Source: DATFXF01 sp035258565
Lineage (GTDB): Bacteria > Acidobacteriota > Terriglobia > Acidiferrales > UBA7541
Assembly: GCA_035258565.1 (NCBI GenBank)
Contig: DATFXF010000010.1
Span: 1-28,225 of the forward strand
Direction of reading: 5' to 3'
Length of the DNA: 28,225 bases
The notes below the pieces were generated by a model. The model had not been told where the DNA came from and did no database searches. It worked only from the letters and a program-made list of their open reading frames with translations. The position numbers and the translations under genes are program-made. This document shows positions 1 through 8,640 of the stretch, piece after piece; positions within the stretch are counted from its first letter, which is position 1, and each line of letters starts with the position of its first letter.

Positions 1-2
1 GA

Positions 3-1319
3 GCGATTTTTGCCGTCGTCGGGCATCAGGCTGAAGACGTCGCTGCCATCGTTGAGCCGCTCGGAGTCCGCACCGTATTACAGCAGCCGCAGCGCGGCAC
101 CGGACACGCCATGCTGGTGGCGCGCAGGGCCCTCGGACGCACCCCGTACGCCCTAGTCATTCCTGGCGACGCTCCGCTGATCCGCACGGAAACCCTCAAG
201 AACCTCATGCGGGCCCACCTGGCGAGCCGAGCAGCCGCCACGATCCTCTCGGCGGTGCTGGCGGACCCCACCGGCTATGGCCGGATCGTGCGCCGACAAG
301 ACGGCAAAGTAACTGCCATCGTGGAGCAGTCGGCACTCGGCGACGACCAGCAGGCCATCAACGAGATCAACTCCGGGGTGTACTGCTTCACCCTCGAAAA
401 GCTGTGGCCGCGCCTCAGCAACCTGCGTCCGCTGAACGTTCACCACGAGCTCTATTTGACCGACGCGATTGCCTTGCTTGCTCAGGCAGGTGAAACCGCG
501 CTCGCAGAGATCGTGGCCGACTCGCAGGAGGTTTTGGGGTGTAACACGCGCGCGGAGCTTGCCGAGGTAGACCACATCCTCCGCCAGCGGAAGGGTGCTC
601 GGCTGATGGAGGCGGGCGTAACCATCTATCTGCCTGAGACGGTGCTGATCGACCCGGAGGTCGAGGTTGGCTCGGACACGGTCATCGAGCCCGGCGTACA
701 GTTGCTCGGCAAGACACGGATCGGCTCGGGCTGCACCGTCCGCACTGGCAGCGTGCTCGCCGATGCGTGGCTCGAAGATCACGTCACAGTGAAACCGCAT
801 TGCGTTGTGGCGGCGAGCCGCCTGGCTTCGGGCGCGACCGTTGGCCCGTTTGCACACTTGCGCGATGGCGCGCAATTGCGCCCCGGCGCGCGCGTCGGCA
901 ATTACGTCGAAGTCAAGAAGAGCGTGCTGGCCGAGGGCGTCAAGGCCATGCACTTGAGCTATCTCGGCGACGCGAGCATCGGCCGCCGGACCAACATCGG
1001 CGCCGGCACGATCACCTGCAACTATGACGGCGTGCGCAAGAATCGCACGACAATCGGCCAGCGCGTCTTTGTCGGCAGCGGCACGGAACTGATTGCCCCG
1101 GTAAGGATTGGCGAAGGCGCCTACATCGCTGCTGGCTCGACGATTACCGCAAGCGTGCCGCCCAACGCCCTCGCCATTGCTCGTGGCCGACAGGAAAACA
1201 AACACGGCTGGGCAGCGCAGCGCCGGCGGGAAATGGCCGCCGCCCTAAACCAGCGCAAGAAGGCCCGGCCAAGCAGCCGCAAGGCCGCGCGCACCCGCAA
1301 GCCCTCTGGGCGGCGCTAA
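3..1319 (+). CDS. glmU: Bifunctional UDP-N-acetylglucosamine pyrophosphorylase / glucosamine-1-phosphate acetyltransferase GlmU, 5'-truncated by window edge
   Basis: GlmU makes UDP-GlcNAc in the cytoplasm from glucosamine-1-phosphate, acetyl-CoA and UTP, feeding peptidoglycan and envelope glycan synthesis. The frame is open from position 3, so the start and roughly the first 45 residues lie outside the window; the first ATG inside, at 111, is internal. The uridyltransferase motif QPQRGTGHAM lies at visible residues 28-37. Further on come EINSGVYCF and the left-handed beta-helix acetyltransferase domain with hexapeptide repeats, including NYVEVKKS, HLSYLGDASIG and GTITCNYDGV. The C-terminus is a basic Arg/Lys-rich tail that looks disordered. 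It ends in TAA and is followed by a 197-nt gap before purQ. Identification is secure; the tail is the only unusual part. Confidence 0.97.
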   Translation, partial: AIFAVVGHQAEDVAAIVEPLGVRTVLQQPQRGTGHAMLVARRALGRTPYALVIPGDAPLIRTETLKNLMRAHLASRAAATILSAVLADPTGYGRIVRRQDGKVTAIVEQSALGDDQQAINEINSGVYCFTLEKLWPRLSNLRPLNVHHELYLTDAIALLAQAGETALAEIVADSQEVLGCNTRAELAEVDHILRQRKGARLMEAGVTIYLPETVLIDPEVEVGSDTVIEPGVQLLGKTRIGSGCTVRTGSVLADAWLEDHVTVKPHCVVAASRLASGATVGPFAHLRDGAQLRPGARVGNYVEVKKSVLAEGVKAMHLSYLGDASIGRRTNIGAGTITCNYDGVRKNRTTIGQRVFVGSGTELIAPVRIGEGAYIAAGSTITASVPPNALAIARGRQENKHGWAAQRRREMAAALNQRKKARPSSRKAARTRKPSGRR

Positions 1320-1347
1320 GGGGCTTGCCTGTTGTTCGGAGTTCTGG

Positions 1348-1363
1348 GTCTGCCGCCGCAGAC
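1348..1363 (+). terminator. Hairpin after glmU, possible weak terminator
   Basis: A perfect 6-bp stem (GTCTGC/GCAGAC) with a CGCC loop lies 29 nt after the glmU stop. No T-run follows it directly; the only T-run of the gap is at 1445-1450. It could end or stabilise the glmU transcript, but a bona fide intrinsic terminator is not shown. Confidence 0.25.
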
Positions 1364-1490
1364 AAAGACTCACTCACGCACTGCCGTCGCTAAGGTCACG
1401 GCTCAAGGATCGAGTTCCGGAAACCTTCTGGTCAGCTCTTCTCATTTTTTGGCTGGGACGCAACCTCACGGCGCACCCGACGCGCTGTGT

Positions 1491-1496
1491 TAGAAT
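1491..1496 (+). promoter_or_regulatory. Candidate -10 element (TAGAAT) before purQ
   Basis: TAGAAT, inside GTGTTAGAATG, lies 20 nt before the purQ ATG at 1517. No good -35 hexamer is visible 16-18 nt upstream. The same TAGAATG heptamer precedes two other genes in this window (- strand, 15163-15168 and 19642-19647), which supports a shared promoter style. Confidence 0.4.
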
Positions 1497-1516
1497 GGCC
1501 GCGAGGGGGCGGGCGA

Positions 1517-2248
1517 ATGAGATTCGGAGTTGTGGTTTTTCCCGGATCGAACTGTGATCATGACGCTTACTACGCCATCGGCGCGGTGCTGGGCCAGCCG
1601 GTCGAATTCATCTGGCACCAATCGGAGAGGGTGGACGGCTTCGACGCCGTGATTCTCCCCGGCGGGTTTGCCTATGGTGATTATCTGCGCACCGGCGCGA
1701 TCGCCCGCTTTTCGCCAGTGATGCGCGGCGTCGAGCGCTTCGCACGTAGCGGCGGTCTGGTGCTGGGCATCTGTAACGGATTCCAAATCCTGCTCGAGGC
1801 GGGACTGCTGCCCGGCGCGATGCTGCGCAACCAAGGGCTTCGGTTCATTTGCCGCCACGTTTATGTTCGCGTTGAAACCACGCGCACGCCCTTCACTTGC
1901 GCGGCGCGGCCCGCTCAGGTGCTGAAGTTGCCCATCGCGCACTCCGAGGGGAATTATTTCTGCGACCCGGCCACGCTCCTCGAGCTCGAAGGCCACGACC
2001 AGATCGTCTTCCGTTACACGACGCCCGCGGGCCGCGAAGACCCCGCGGCAAATGCAAATGGCTCGCTCGCCAACATCGCCGGCATCTCGAACCGCGAAGG
2101 CAATGTCGTGGGCCTGATGCCGCACCCGGAGCGCGCCTCGGAAGCCGGGCTCGGCTCCGCCGACGGCCTGGTCATCTTGCGCTCCATGGTGGAGAGTCGC
2201 GTGCTCCGCTCGAGCCCCGTGCGGGTGGGCGAGCGTGTCCCGGTCTAG
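1517..2248 (+). CDS. purQ: Phosphoribosylformylglycinamidine synthase, glutaminase subunit PurQ
   Basis: PurQ hydrolyses glutamine and passes ammonia to PurL for the fourth step of de novo IMP synthesis. The protein is 243 residues, usual for the separate-subunit enzyme. It starts MRFGVVVFPGSNCD and has LPGGFAYGDYLR, the nucleophile Cys86 in GLVLGICNGFQ, and the C-terminal MPHPERA triad segment. I prefer the ATG at 1517 to an in-frame TTG at 1487, because the family begins at this point and GAGGGG (1503-1508) lies 8 nt upstream. The next gene is its partner purL, 173 nt downstream. PurS, the third subunit of this type of complex, is not encoded beside it. Confidence 0.96.
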   Translation: MRFGVVVFPGSNCDHDAYYAIGAVLGQPVEFIWHQSERVDGFDAVILPGGFAYGDYLRTGAIARFSPVMRGVERFARSGGLVLGICNGFQILLEAGLLPGAMLRNQGLRFICRHVYVRVETTRTPFTCAARPAQVLKLPIAHSEGNYFCDPATLLELEGHDQIVFRYTTPAGREDPAANANGSLANIAGISNREGNVVGLMPHPERASEAGLGSADGLVILRSMVESRVLRSSPVRVGERVPV

Positions 2249-2421
2249 TCAGCGCCGGACCGAGCGAGCGCCATCGCGCGGTTCAAGGGAAGCCGCAGGG
2301 ACCCCGCGTTCGTGCCAGTCGTTTGTCCCCAAGCTGATGCCGTCCCGCAGCCTGCGAAGGCGAGGCCGAAAATATAACCGTCGAGCAGTGAGAGTGTCTG
2401 GCGGAGCCCACGAGAGATGCC

Positions 2422-4701
2422 ATGCTTGATGCCGAAGTCAGAGTGACACCGGAGATCGCCCGGGAGCATGGCCTGACGGCTGAGGAGTACTCCCGCGTTC
2501 GCGCCATCCTCGGGCGTGAGCCGAACCTCACCGAGCTCGGCATCTTCAGCGTCATGTGGAGCGAACACTGCTCCTATAAGTCGAGCAAGGTACACCTCGC
2601 GCGCCTGCCCACGCGCGCGCCGCAGGTGCTCGAAGGGCCGGGGGAAAACGCCGGCGTGGTGGACATCGGTGACGGTCTCGCTGCTGTCTTCAAGATCGAG
2701 TCGCACAACCATCCGAGCTACGTCGAGCCCTTCCAAGGCGCAGCCACCGGAGTCGGCGGCATCCTGCGCGACATTTTCACCATGGGCGCGCGGCCGATCG
2801 CTGTGCTCGACGCGTTGCGCTTCGGGCCGATTGTCGCTGCTGCGGACGCTTCCCGCAATCGTCGCATCCTCGACGGCGTGGTGAGCGGCATCGCATTTTA
2901 CGGCAACTGCTTCGGGGTGCCGACGGTCGGCGGCGAAGTCGGCTTCGAGTCCTGCTACGCGACCAACCCACTGGTGAACGTTCTGGCGCTCGGCATCGCG
3001 CGCAAAGATGAGCTCTTTCTGGCGCGGGCGCGCGGCGCGGGCAACCCGGTGATTTACGTCGGCGCCAAGACGGGTCGCGACGGCATTCACGGCGCGTCCT
3101 TGCTGGCCTCCGCCGAGTTCAGCGAAGAATCGCAGCAGAAGCGGCCCAACGTACAGGTGGGTGACCCATTCCTCGAGAAGCTGCTGCTCGAGGCCTGCCT
3201 CGAAGCAATGCAGACCGGCGTGATCGTCGCCATTCAGGATATGGGTGCGGCGGGACTCACCTGCTCAACCTCGGAGATGGCTTCGCGCGGCGGCACCGGC
3301 ATGGAGATCGAGCTCAACCGCGTGCCGCAGCGCGAGACCGGCATGACACCGTACGAAATCATGCTGAGCGAATCACAGGAGCGCATGTTGCTGGTCGCCA
3401 AGCGGGGCCGCGAGCGTCAGGTGCTCGACATTTTTCGCAAGTGGGGACTCGATGCGGTCGAAATCGGCCGCGTGACCGAGGACGGTCTTCTGCGCGTGCG
3501 CGAGAACGGCCACATGGTCGCGGAAATTCCTGCGCACTCCCTGGCCGAGGAGGGACCCTCCTACGAGCGGCCACTCGCGCCTCTGGCTGAACCACAGAAC
3601 CAACAACGATTCACGTTCGCGCCGGAAGGCAAGGATCTCACTGAATGCTTTCTGCGCCTGCTGGCCTCCCCGGCAATCGCCTCGAAGCGCTGGATCTTCG
3701 AGCAGTACGATCATATGGTGCGCACGAATACGCTCGTTGCGCCGGGTGCGGGCGATGCCGCTGTGCTGCGCGTCAAAGGGACGCGGCGGGCGCTTTCTCT
3801 CGCCGTGGACGGCAATGGCCGCTGGTGCTGGCTCGACCCTCGCGTGGGCGCGATGCATGCTGTCGCCGAGGCTGCGCGCAACGTGGCCTCGACCGGCGCG
3901 CGGCCTTTGGCCGCCACCAACTGCCTCAACTTCGGCAACCCGGAGAAGCCCGAAGTGATGTGGCAGTTCAGCGAGGCGGTGGATGGCATCGCGGAAGCGT
4001 GCCGAGCGCTGGGCACGCCGATGACGGGCGGGAATGTCAGCTTTTACAACGAAACGCTGGGCAAATCCATTTATCCCACGCCAACGATCGGAGTGCTGGG
4101 CCTGCTGGACGACGCATCGCGTGCGCTGGGCATGGCGTTCCGCGGCGAAGGCGATGCCCTGGTGCTTTTGGACGGCTATCCCCCGCGACCTTCTCCAGGA
4201 GACCAGGCCGAGGAATTCTCTTCCTCCGAGTATGCGAAGACGATTCAGGGAGTAGTTGCCGGCGCGCCGCCAGCAATCGACCTGGCGGCCGAAAAAAGGC
4301 TGATCGATGGCCTCGTTGCGCTCGCGGGAGAAGGCCTTCTGCGCTCGGCGCATGATGTCAGCGAGGGGGGGCTGGCCGTAACCCTGGGGGAGTGCTATTT
4401 TGCGAGTGGAGACCTCTCGGCAGACATGTCACTCGAGGGCCAGGAACCGGCCGAGGTGGCCCTGTTCGGCGAATGCGGCGGTCGAGCTCTGGTCTCGGTT
4501 GCGCGCGAGCAGCTTGCTCCGCTTCGCTCGATTGCGGCACAATATCACCTGGGGACGCGTGAAGTCGGCAGGGTTACCCGCGGCGAATTCCGCATCCACT
4601 ACAATGGCCGGACGGTAGTCAGCGCGGCGGCGGAGTCTCTGCTCGGCACCTGGGCAGAGGCCCTGGAACGCGCTCTCGAAACCGAGAGGGCCCAGACCTG
4701 A
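2422..4701 (+). CDS. purL: Phosphoribosylformylglycinamidine synthase, synthetase subunit PurL (small type)
   Basis: PurL converts FGAR to FGAM with ATP and PurQ-derived ammonia. At 759 residues it is the small type used with separate PurQ and PurS, not the ~1300-residue fused enzyme. The N-terminal motif FSVMWSEHCSYKSSK contains His49; KIESHNHPSYVEPFQGAATG, DMGAAGLTCSTSEM and the repeated AIRS-type ATP domains follow, with SAHDVSEGGLAVTLGE near the C-terminus. GAGAG (2412-2416) precedes the ATG. The TGA stop at 4699-4701 shares its last base with the purF ATG, giving TGATG and probable translational coupling. No PurS-like domain is fused to either end. Confidence 0.97.
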   Translation: MLDAEVRVTPEIAREHGLTAEEYSRVRAILGREPNLTELGIFSVMWSEHCSYKSSKVHLARLPTRAPQVLEGPGENAGVVDIGDGLAAVFKIESHNHPSYVEPFQGAATGVGGILRDIFTMGARPIAVLDALRFGPIVAAADASRNRRILDGVVSGIAFYGNCFGVPTVGGEVGFESCYATNPLVNVLALGIARKDELFLARARGAGNPVIYVGAKTGRDGIHGASLLASAEFSEESQQKRPNVQVGDPFLEKLLLEACLEAMQTGVIVAIQDMGAAGLTCSTSEMASRGGTGMEIELNRVPQRETGMTPYEIMLSESQERMLLVAKRGRERQVLDIFRKWGLDAVEIGRVTEDGLLRVRENGHMVAEIPAHSLAEEGPSYERPLAPLAEPQNQQRFTFAPEGKDLTECFLRLLASPAIASKRWIFEQYDHMVRTNTLVAPGAGDAAVLRVKGTRRALSLAVDGNGRWCWLDPRVGAMHAVAEAARNVASTGARPLAATNCLNFGNPEKPEVMWQFSEAVDGIAEACRALGTPMTGGNVSFYNETLGKSIYPTPTIGVLGLLDDASRALGMAFRGEGDALVLLDGYPPRPSPGDQAEEFSSSEYAKTIQGVVAGAPPAIDLAAEKRLIDGLVALAGEGLLRSAHDVSEGGLAVTLGECYFASGDLSADMSLEGQEPAEVALFGECGGRALVSVAREQLAPLRSIAAQYHLGTREVGRVTRGEFRIHYNGRTVVSAAAESLLGTWAEALERALETERAQT

Positions 4702-6140
4702 TGGCCAGGCAAGACCATCTCGCCGACGATCACTTCCACGACCAGTGCGGAGTGTTCGGCGTCTTTGGCCACCCCGAAGCGACGAAGCTCACCTATCTGG
4801 GGCTTTACGCCCTACAGCACCGCGGCCAGGAGTCGGCTGGCATCGCCTCGACCGACGGTGCGGACCTGAACATCCACAAGGGCATGGGCCTCATCGAAGA
4901 GATTTTCAAGCCCGATCTGTTGGCGAAGCTGGCCGGCGGAGCGGCCATCGGCCACACGCGCTATTCGACGGCGGGTGATACCTCGCTCAGTAACGCCCAG
5001 CCCATCTTGATTGATTGCAACAAGGGTAAGCTGGCGCTGGGCCACAATGGCAACCTGACGAACGCCAGTGATTGGCGCCGCAGGCTGGAGCACCGCGGTT
5101 CCATCTTCCAAACCACCAGCGACACCGAGGTGATCGTGCATCTGGCGGCGCGCAGCGCGGCACGGAACCTCTCGGGCGGTATCGCTGATGCTCTCAATCA
5201 GGTCGAGGGCGCCTACTCGCTGTTGCTGCTTACGCGGGACGAGCTCTACGCCATCCGCGATCCGCGCGGTTTCCGTCCGCTGTGTCTCGGCAAGCTAGGC
5301 GGGGCTTGGCTGGCAGCCTCAGAGACCTGTGCGTTCGACCTGCTCGGCGCCGAATACCTGCGCGAGGTCGAGCCGGGCGAAATGGTGCGCATCTCGCGCG
5401 CCGGCATCGAATCGGTCCGCTTTGCCCCCGCCAAGGCGCACCAGTACTGCATCTTCGAGCACGTCTATTTTGCGCGGCCGGACAGCGTCATCTTCGGCCG
5501 CCCGGTGAACCACAGCCGCGAAATGCTCGGCCGCGTGCTGGCGCGCGAGCATCCGGCCGTGGCGGACGTGGTCGTGCCCGTGCCCGATTCCGGTGTTCCT
5601 GCGGCGATCGGCTATGCGCTCGAGTCCGGCATCCCGTTTCGCATGGGCCTGATCCGCAACCATTACATCGGGCGCACGTTCATCGAGCCGGAGCAGTCCA
5701 TCCGCGATTTCGGCGTAAAGCTGAAGCTGAACCCTGTGCGAGGTCTGCTCGAGGGCAAGCGCGTCGTGCTGGTGGACGATTCGATCGTGCGCGGCACCAC
5801 CAGCAAGAAGATCGTGCGGATGGTGCGTGAGGCGGGTGCCAGGGAGGTGCACATGCGCATCAGTTGCCCGCCCACGGTTTCCCCCTGCTACTACGGCATC
5901 GATACGCCCACACGCGAGGAGCTGATCGCTTCGCAGCACTCGGTGAACGAAATCCGGCAGTTCATCGGCGCCGATTCGCTGGGGTACGTTTCGCTCGAAA
6001 GCCTGCGCCGCGCAGTGGGCGATAGGGAAGGAAGGTTCTGCACGTCCTGCTACACGGGAATCTATCCCACGGAGCCGGTACAATTGGAAGTGGCGCACCG
6101 CGAAGGCGAACCACGGGTGACGGTCATCCATGAGCCCTGA
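4701..6140 (+). CDS. purF: Amidophosphoribosyltransferase PurF (iron-sulfur type)
   Basis: PurF catalyses the first committed step of purine synthesis, PRPP plus glutamine to phosphoribosylamine. It has 479 residues. A 15-residue propeptide precedes Cys16 in DQCGVFG, the expected N-terminal nucleophile after self-cleavage. The class II glutaminase domain is followed by a phosphoribosyltransferase domain with the PRPP loop VVLVDDSIVRGTT. Cysteines in HQYCIFEHVYFARP, RISCPPTVSPC and FCTSCYTGIYP match the four ligands of the Bacillus-type [4Fe-4S] cluster, so this should be the oxygen-sensitive, cluster-containing class. It begins on the last base of purL, and its 3' end overlaps lepB by 11 nt. 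Confidence 0.97.
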   Translation: MARQDHLADDHFHDQCGVFGVFGHPEATKLTYLGLYALQHRGQESAGIASTDGADLNIHKGMGLIEEIFKPDLLAKLAGGAAIGHTRYSTAGDTSLSNAQPILIDCNKGKLALGHNGNLTNASDWRRRLEHRGSIFQTTSDTEVIVHLAARSAARNLSGGIADALNQVEGAYSLLLLTRDELYAIRDPRGFRPLCLGKLGGAWLAASETCAFDLLGAEYLREVEPGEMVRISRAGIESVRFAPAKAHQYCIFEHVYFARPDSVIFGRPVNHSREMLGRVLAREHPAVADVVVPVPDSGVPAAIGYALESGIPFRMGLIRNHYIGRTFIEPEQSIRDFGVKLKLNPVRGLLEGKRVVLVDDSIVRGTTSKKIVRMVREAGAREVHMRISCPPTVSPCYYGIDTPTREELIASQHSVNEIRQFIGADSLGYVSLESLRRAVGDREGRFCTSCYTGIYPTEPVQLEVAHREGEPRVTVIHEP

Positions 6141-6792
6141 AACGAAACTTTCTCTACGCCGGCGCATCGTGCGCGAGATCGTCTCCTGGCTGTGGGTGGC
6201 GGCAGCGTTCCTGTTCATCCACGGCACCTTGATGCAGGCGCGCGTGATCCCCTCGGGCTCCATGGAGCGCACGCTGCTGGTCGGCGATCACCTGCTGGTG
6301 AGCCGTTTTGGCTACGACGCCGAGGTGCCTTTCACCGGCTGGCACAGGCGGCTGTGGCGCGAGCCGCACCGCCAGCAGGTGGTCGTCTTCCGGGCGCCGC
6401 TGCCCGGCTCGCCCGACTTCATCAAACGCGTGATCGGCCTGCCCGGCGACACGGTGGAGATCCGCCACGGGGTGGTGTGGGTCAACGGGAAAGCCCTGGC
6501 GGAGCCCTATGAGAAGACGCTCGATCGGCTCGAGAACTTCCGCCCGCTTAAGGTGCCGCCAGCAAGCTACTTCGTTCTGGGTGACAACCGCGAGAACTCC
6601 TACGACAGCCGCTACTGGGGCTTTGTGCCGCGCTCGGCGATTGTGGGCACGCCGCTCGCGATCTACATGTCCATCGACGCATCGGAGCAAGCCTGGCAAC
6701 CGGGGCAGATCCAGGAGCGGCTCTACGCCTATCTGAACGCACTGCTGCACCCGCACCTGGTGCGCTGGAGCCGCTTGTTCGTGACGTTTTAG
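6130..6792 (+). CDS. lepB: Signal peptidase I
   Basis: This is a membrane-bound serine protease that removes signal peptides from exported proteins on the outer face of the inner membrane. It has 220 residues with a single N-terminal transmembrane helix (about residues 18-35). The catalytic Ser44 is in IPSGSMERTL and the general-base Lys99 is in DFIKRVIGLPGD. The conserved box GDNRENSYDSRYWGFVP follows. The start lies 11 nt inside the end of purF, so expression is probably coupled to the purine genes. That is unexpected, since the protein has no role in purine synthesis, and it may serve this envelope-rich region only incidentally. Confidence 0.93.
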   Translation: MSPETKLSLRRRIVREIVSWLWVAAAFLFIHGTLMQARVIPSGSMERTLLVGDHLLVSRFGYDAEVPFTGWHRRLWREPHRQQVVVFRAPLPGSPDFIKRVIGLPGDTVEIRHGVVWVNGKALAEPYEKTLDRLENFRPLKVPPASYFVLGDNRENSYDSRYWGFVPRSAIVGTPLAIYMSIDASEQAWQPGQIQERLYAYLNALLHPHLVRWSRLFVTF

Positions 6793-6844
6793 GGCAACGC
6801 AGATTCGGCCTCCTCTTCCAGCCCAGCGAAAGAGAGCTTCCGGG

Positions 6845-7891
6845 ATGCGATACGTTGATGCGGGCGTCAATCGCTCGCTGGCCGATCAGGCCAAGCAGCG
6901 CATCCGCCATCTGGCCCAGCGAACGTTCACCCGCGGCGTGCTGGGGCAGATCGGCTCCTTCGGCGCACTCTACCAGCTGGACCGCAAGCGCTGGCGGGAT
7001 CCCGTGCTGGTCTCGAGCGCCGACGGGGTAGGCACGAAGCTGAAGATCGCGTTCGCCATGGGCGTGCATGCCACGGTTGGTGCGGACCTGGTGAACCATT
7101 GCGTGAACGACATCCTGACACAGGGCGCAGAGCCGCTCTTTTTCCTCGACTACCTGGCGATGGGAAGCCTGGACCCCCAGGTTGTGGAACAGGTGATGGA
7201 GGGCATGAGCCGCGCCTGCCGCCAGGCAGATTGTGCGCTGATTGGTGGCGAAACCGCGGAGATGCCAGGGTTCTACCCGCCGGGGGAGTACGACCTGGCG
7301 GGATTCATTGTTGGCGCGGTCGAGCGCAGTCACATGCTTTCCGGCAACGGCGTCAAAGAAGGCGATTACCTGCTCGGTCTGCCCTCGACGGGACTGCACA
7401 CAAACGGCTATGCGCTGGCGCGCAAGCTGGTGTTCGAGGTCGCACGGCTGAGCCCGAAGAGCTACGTCGCGGAAGTGAACAACAAGATCGGCGCCGAGCT
7501 GCTCAAGCCACATCGCTGCTATCGGCCGATGCTGAAGACGATCGTCCGGCGAGGCTGGGTCTCGGCGCTGGCACACATCACCGGCGGAGGTATCCCCGGC
7601 AACTTGCCCCGCGCTCTGCCACGCTCGACCGCCGCGGTTGTGGAGCTGGGCTCCTGGCCGGTGCCTCGCATCTTCGCTTACCTCGCGCGGCTGGGCCGCA
7701 TGGATCGCGAGGAGTTGTTGCGCACGTTCAACCTCGGCGTGGGCATGATCCTGGTCGTACCCGGCCGGCACCTCCCTAAGGTCGAAGCCGAGCTGAAGCG
7801 CCGCCGAGAGAAGTTCTTCCGCATCGGCCATGTTGGGCGTGCCGAGCCGAGCAAGCCGCGCGTGATTTACTCCGGCAATTTGCTGCTGTGA
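6845..7891 (+). CDS. purM: Phosphoribosylformylglycinamidine cyclo-ligase (AIR synthetase) PurM
   Basis: PurM closes the imidazole ring, converting FGAM to aminoimidazole ribonucleotide with ATP. It has 348 residues, normal for the family. Motifs seen are IGSFGALYQL, VSSADGVGTKLKIAF, NDILTQGAEPLFFLDY, LIGGETAEMPGFY and ITGGGIPGNLPR. It follows lepB by 52 nt with GAGAG near 6834 upstream of the ATG and directly continues the purine run. Its stop is followed at once by a short hairpin (7892-7906). Confidence 0.97.
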   Translation: MRYVDAGVNRSLADQAKQRIRHLAQRTFTRGVLGQIGSFGALYQLDRKRWRDPVLVSSADGVGTKLKIAFAMGVHATVGADLVNHCVNDILTQGAEPLFFLDYLAMGSLDPQVVEQVMEGMSRACRQADCALIGGETAEMPGFYPPGEYDLAGFIVGAVERSHMLSGNGVKEGDYLLGLPSTGLHTNGYALARKLVFEVARLSPKSYVAEVNNKIGAELLKPHRCYRPMLKTIVRRGWVSALAHITGGGIPGNLPRALPRSTAAVVELGSWPVPRIFAYLARLGRMDREELLRTFNLGVGMILVVPGRHLPKVEAELKRRREKFFRIGHVGRAEPSKPRVIYSGNLLL

Positions 7892-7906
7892 CCTCTCCGG
7901 GAGAGG
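7892..7906 (+). terminator. Short hairpin directly after purM
   Basis: CCTCTC-CGG-GAGAGG is a perfect 6-bp stem that begins at the base after the purM stop. No T-run follows, so it is more likely an mRNA 3'-end or processing structure than a strong intrinsic terminator. Confidence 0.25.
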
Positions 7907-8004
7907 GAATCGTTCGTGTTCGCCTCCTCCTCGGTATAGCGAATTCCTGCGATCGCTCGGCGCCCTTTCGTCCGGAGAGAAAGTTATGCTAACGTGCGGC
8001 GCTT

Positions 8005-8640
8005 ATGACCAAGCGCATCGGAGTGCTTCTTTCTGGCCGCGGTACAAATTTCGAGGCCTTAGCGGAGAGCGTGGCCGCCGGGCGAATCCCGAACGCTCGC
8101 ATCGCCATTGTGATTAGCAATCGCGAAGGCGCGCCGGGCATCGAGCGCGCGCGCCAGCGCGGCATCGAAACGCGGGTGATCCCCTCGAAGGGTCTCGAGC
8201 GCGAAGCGTACGACCGCCAGGTGGTCGCCGCACTCAACGAGAGGCAGGTGGACCTGGTGTGTCTGGCCGGGTTCATGCGCTTCCTCTCCCCCTATTTTGT
8301 GGCCGCCTATCGCAACCGCATCCTGAACATTCACCCCTCGGTGCTGCCGGCGTTTCCGGGACTCGAGGCGCAGCGGCAGGCGCTCGAATACGGCGTGAAG
8401 TGGAGCGGTTGCACGGTGCACCTGGTCGATGAAAACCTCGACGCCGGGCCCATCCTCGTGCAGGCGATCGTGCCTGTCGAGGACGACGACACGCCGGAAA
8501 CCCTTGCCGCGCGCATTCTCAAGGAAGAACACCGCATCTACTCGGAGGCGGTGCGCATCGTGCTCGAAGGACGCTTCCGCATCGAGGGCCGGCGCGTCAT
8601 TCACCTGCCGATCGAAAAAGCGCAGCACAATGACGCCTAG
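8005..8640 (+). CDS. purN: Phosphoribosylglycinamide formyltransferase PurN
   Basis: PurN transfers a formyl group from 10-formyl-tetrahydrofolate to GAR, the third step of purine synthesis. It has 211 residues with the N-terminal LLSGRGTNFEAL, the catalytic Asn-His pair in ILNIHPSVLPAFPGL, and the catalytic Asp in GCTVHLVDENLDAGPI. A 113-nt gap separates it from purM and may hold its own promoter; TTATGCTAACGT just upstream (from 7985) is -10-like but has no clear -35. The last 11 nt overlap the start of tyrS in another frame, so the two are probably co-translated. Confidence 0.96.
   Translation: MTKRIGVLLSGRGTNFEALAESVAAGRIPNARIAIVISNREGAPGIERARQRGIETRVIPSKGLEREAYDRQVVAALNERQVDLVCLAGFMRFLSPYFVAAYRNRILNIHPSVLPAFPGLEAQRQALEYGVKWSGCTVHLVDENLDAGPILVQAIVPVEDDDTPETLAARILKEEHRIYSEAVRIVLEGRFRIEGRRVIHLPIEKAQHNDA

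Noticed and set aside
153..1205. - strand ORF of 350 codons opposite glmU
   Set aside because: glmU is certain on the + strand and this frame has no recognisable protein.
6548..7831. - strand ORF of 427 codons opposite lepB and purM
   Set aside because: It spans two firmly identified + strand genes and lacks any domain.
8429..8629. 67-codon N-terminal extension of tyrS
   Set aside because: It overlaps purN in another frame and lacks TyrRS character; the ATG at 8630 fits the family start.
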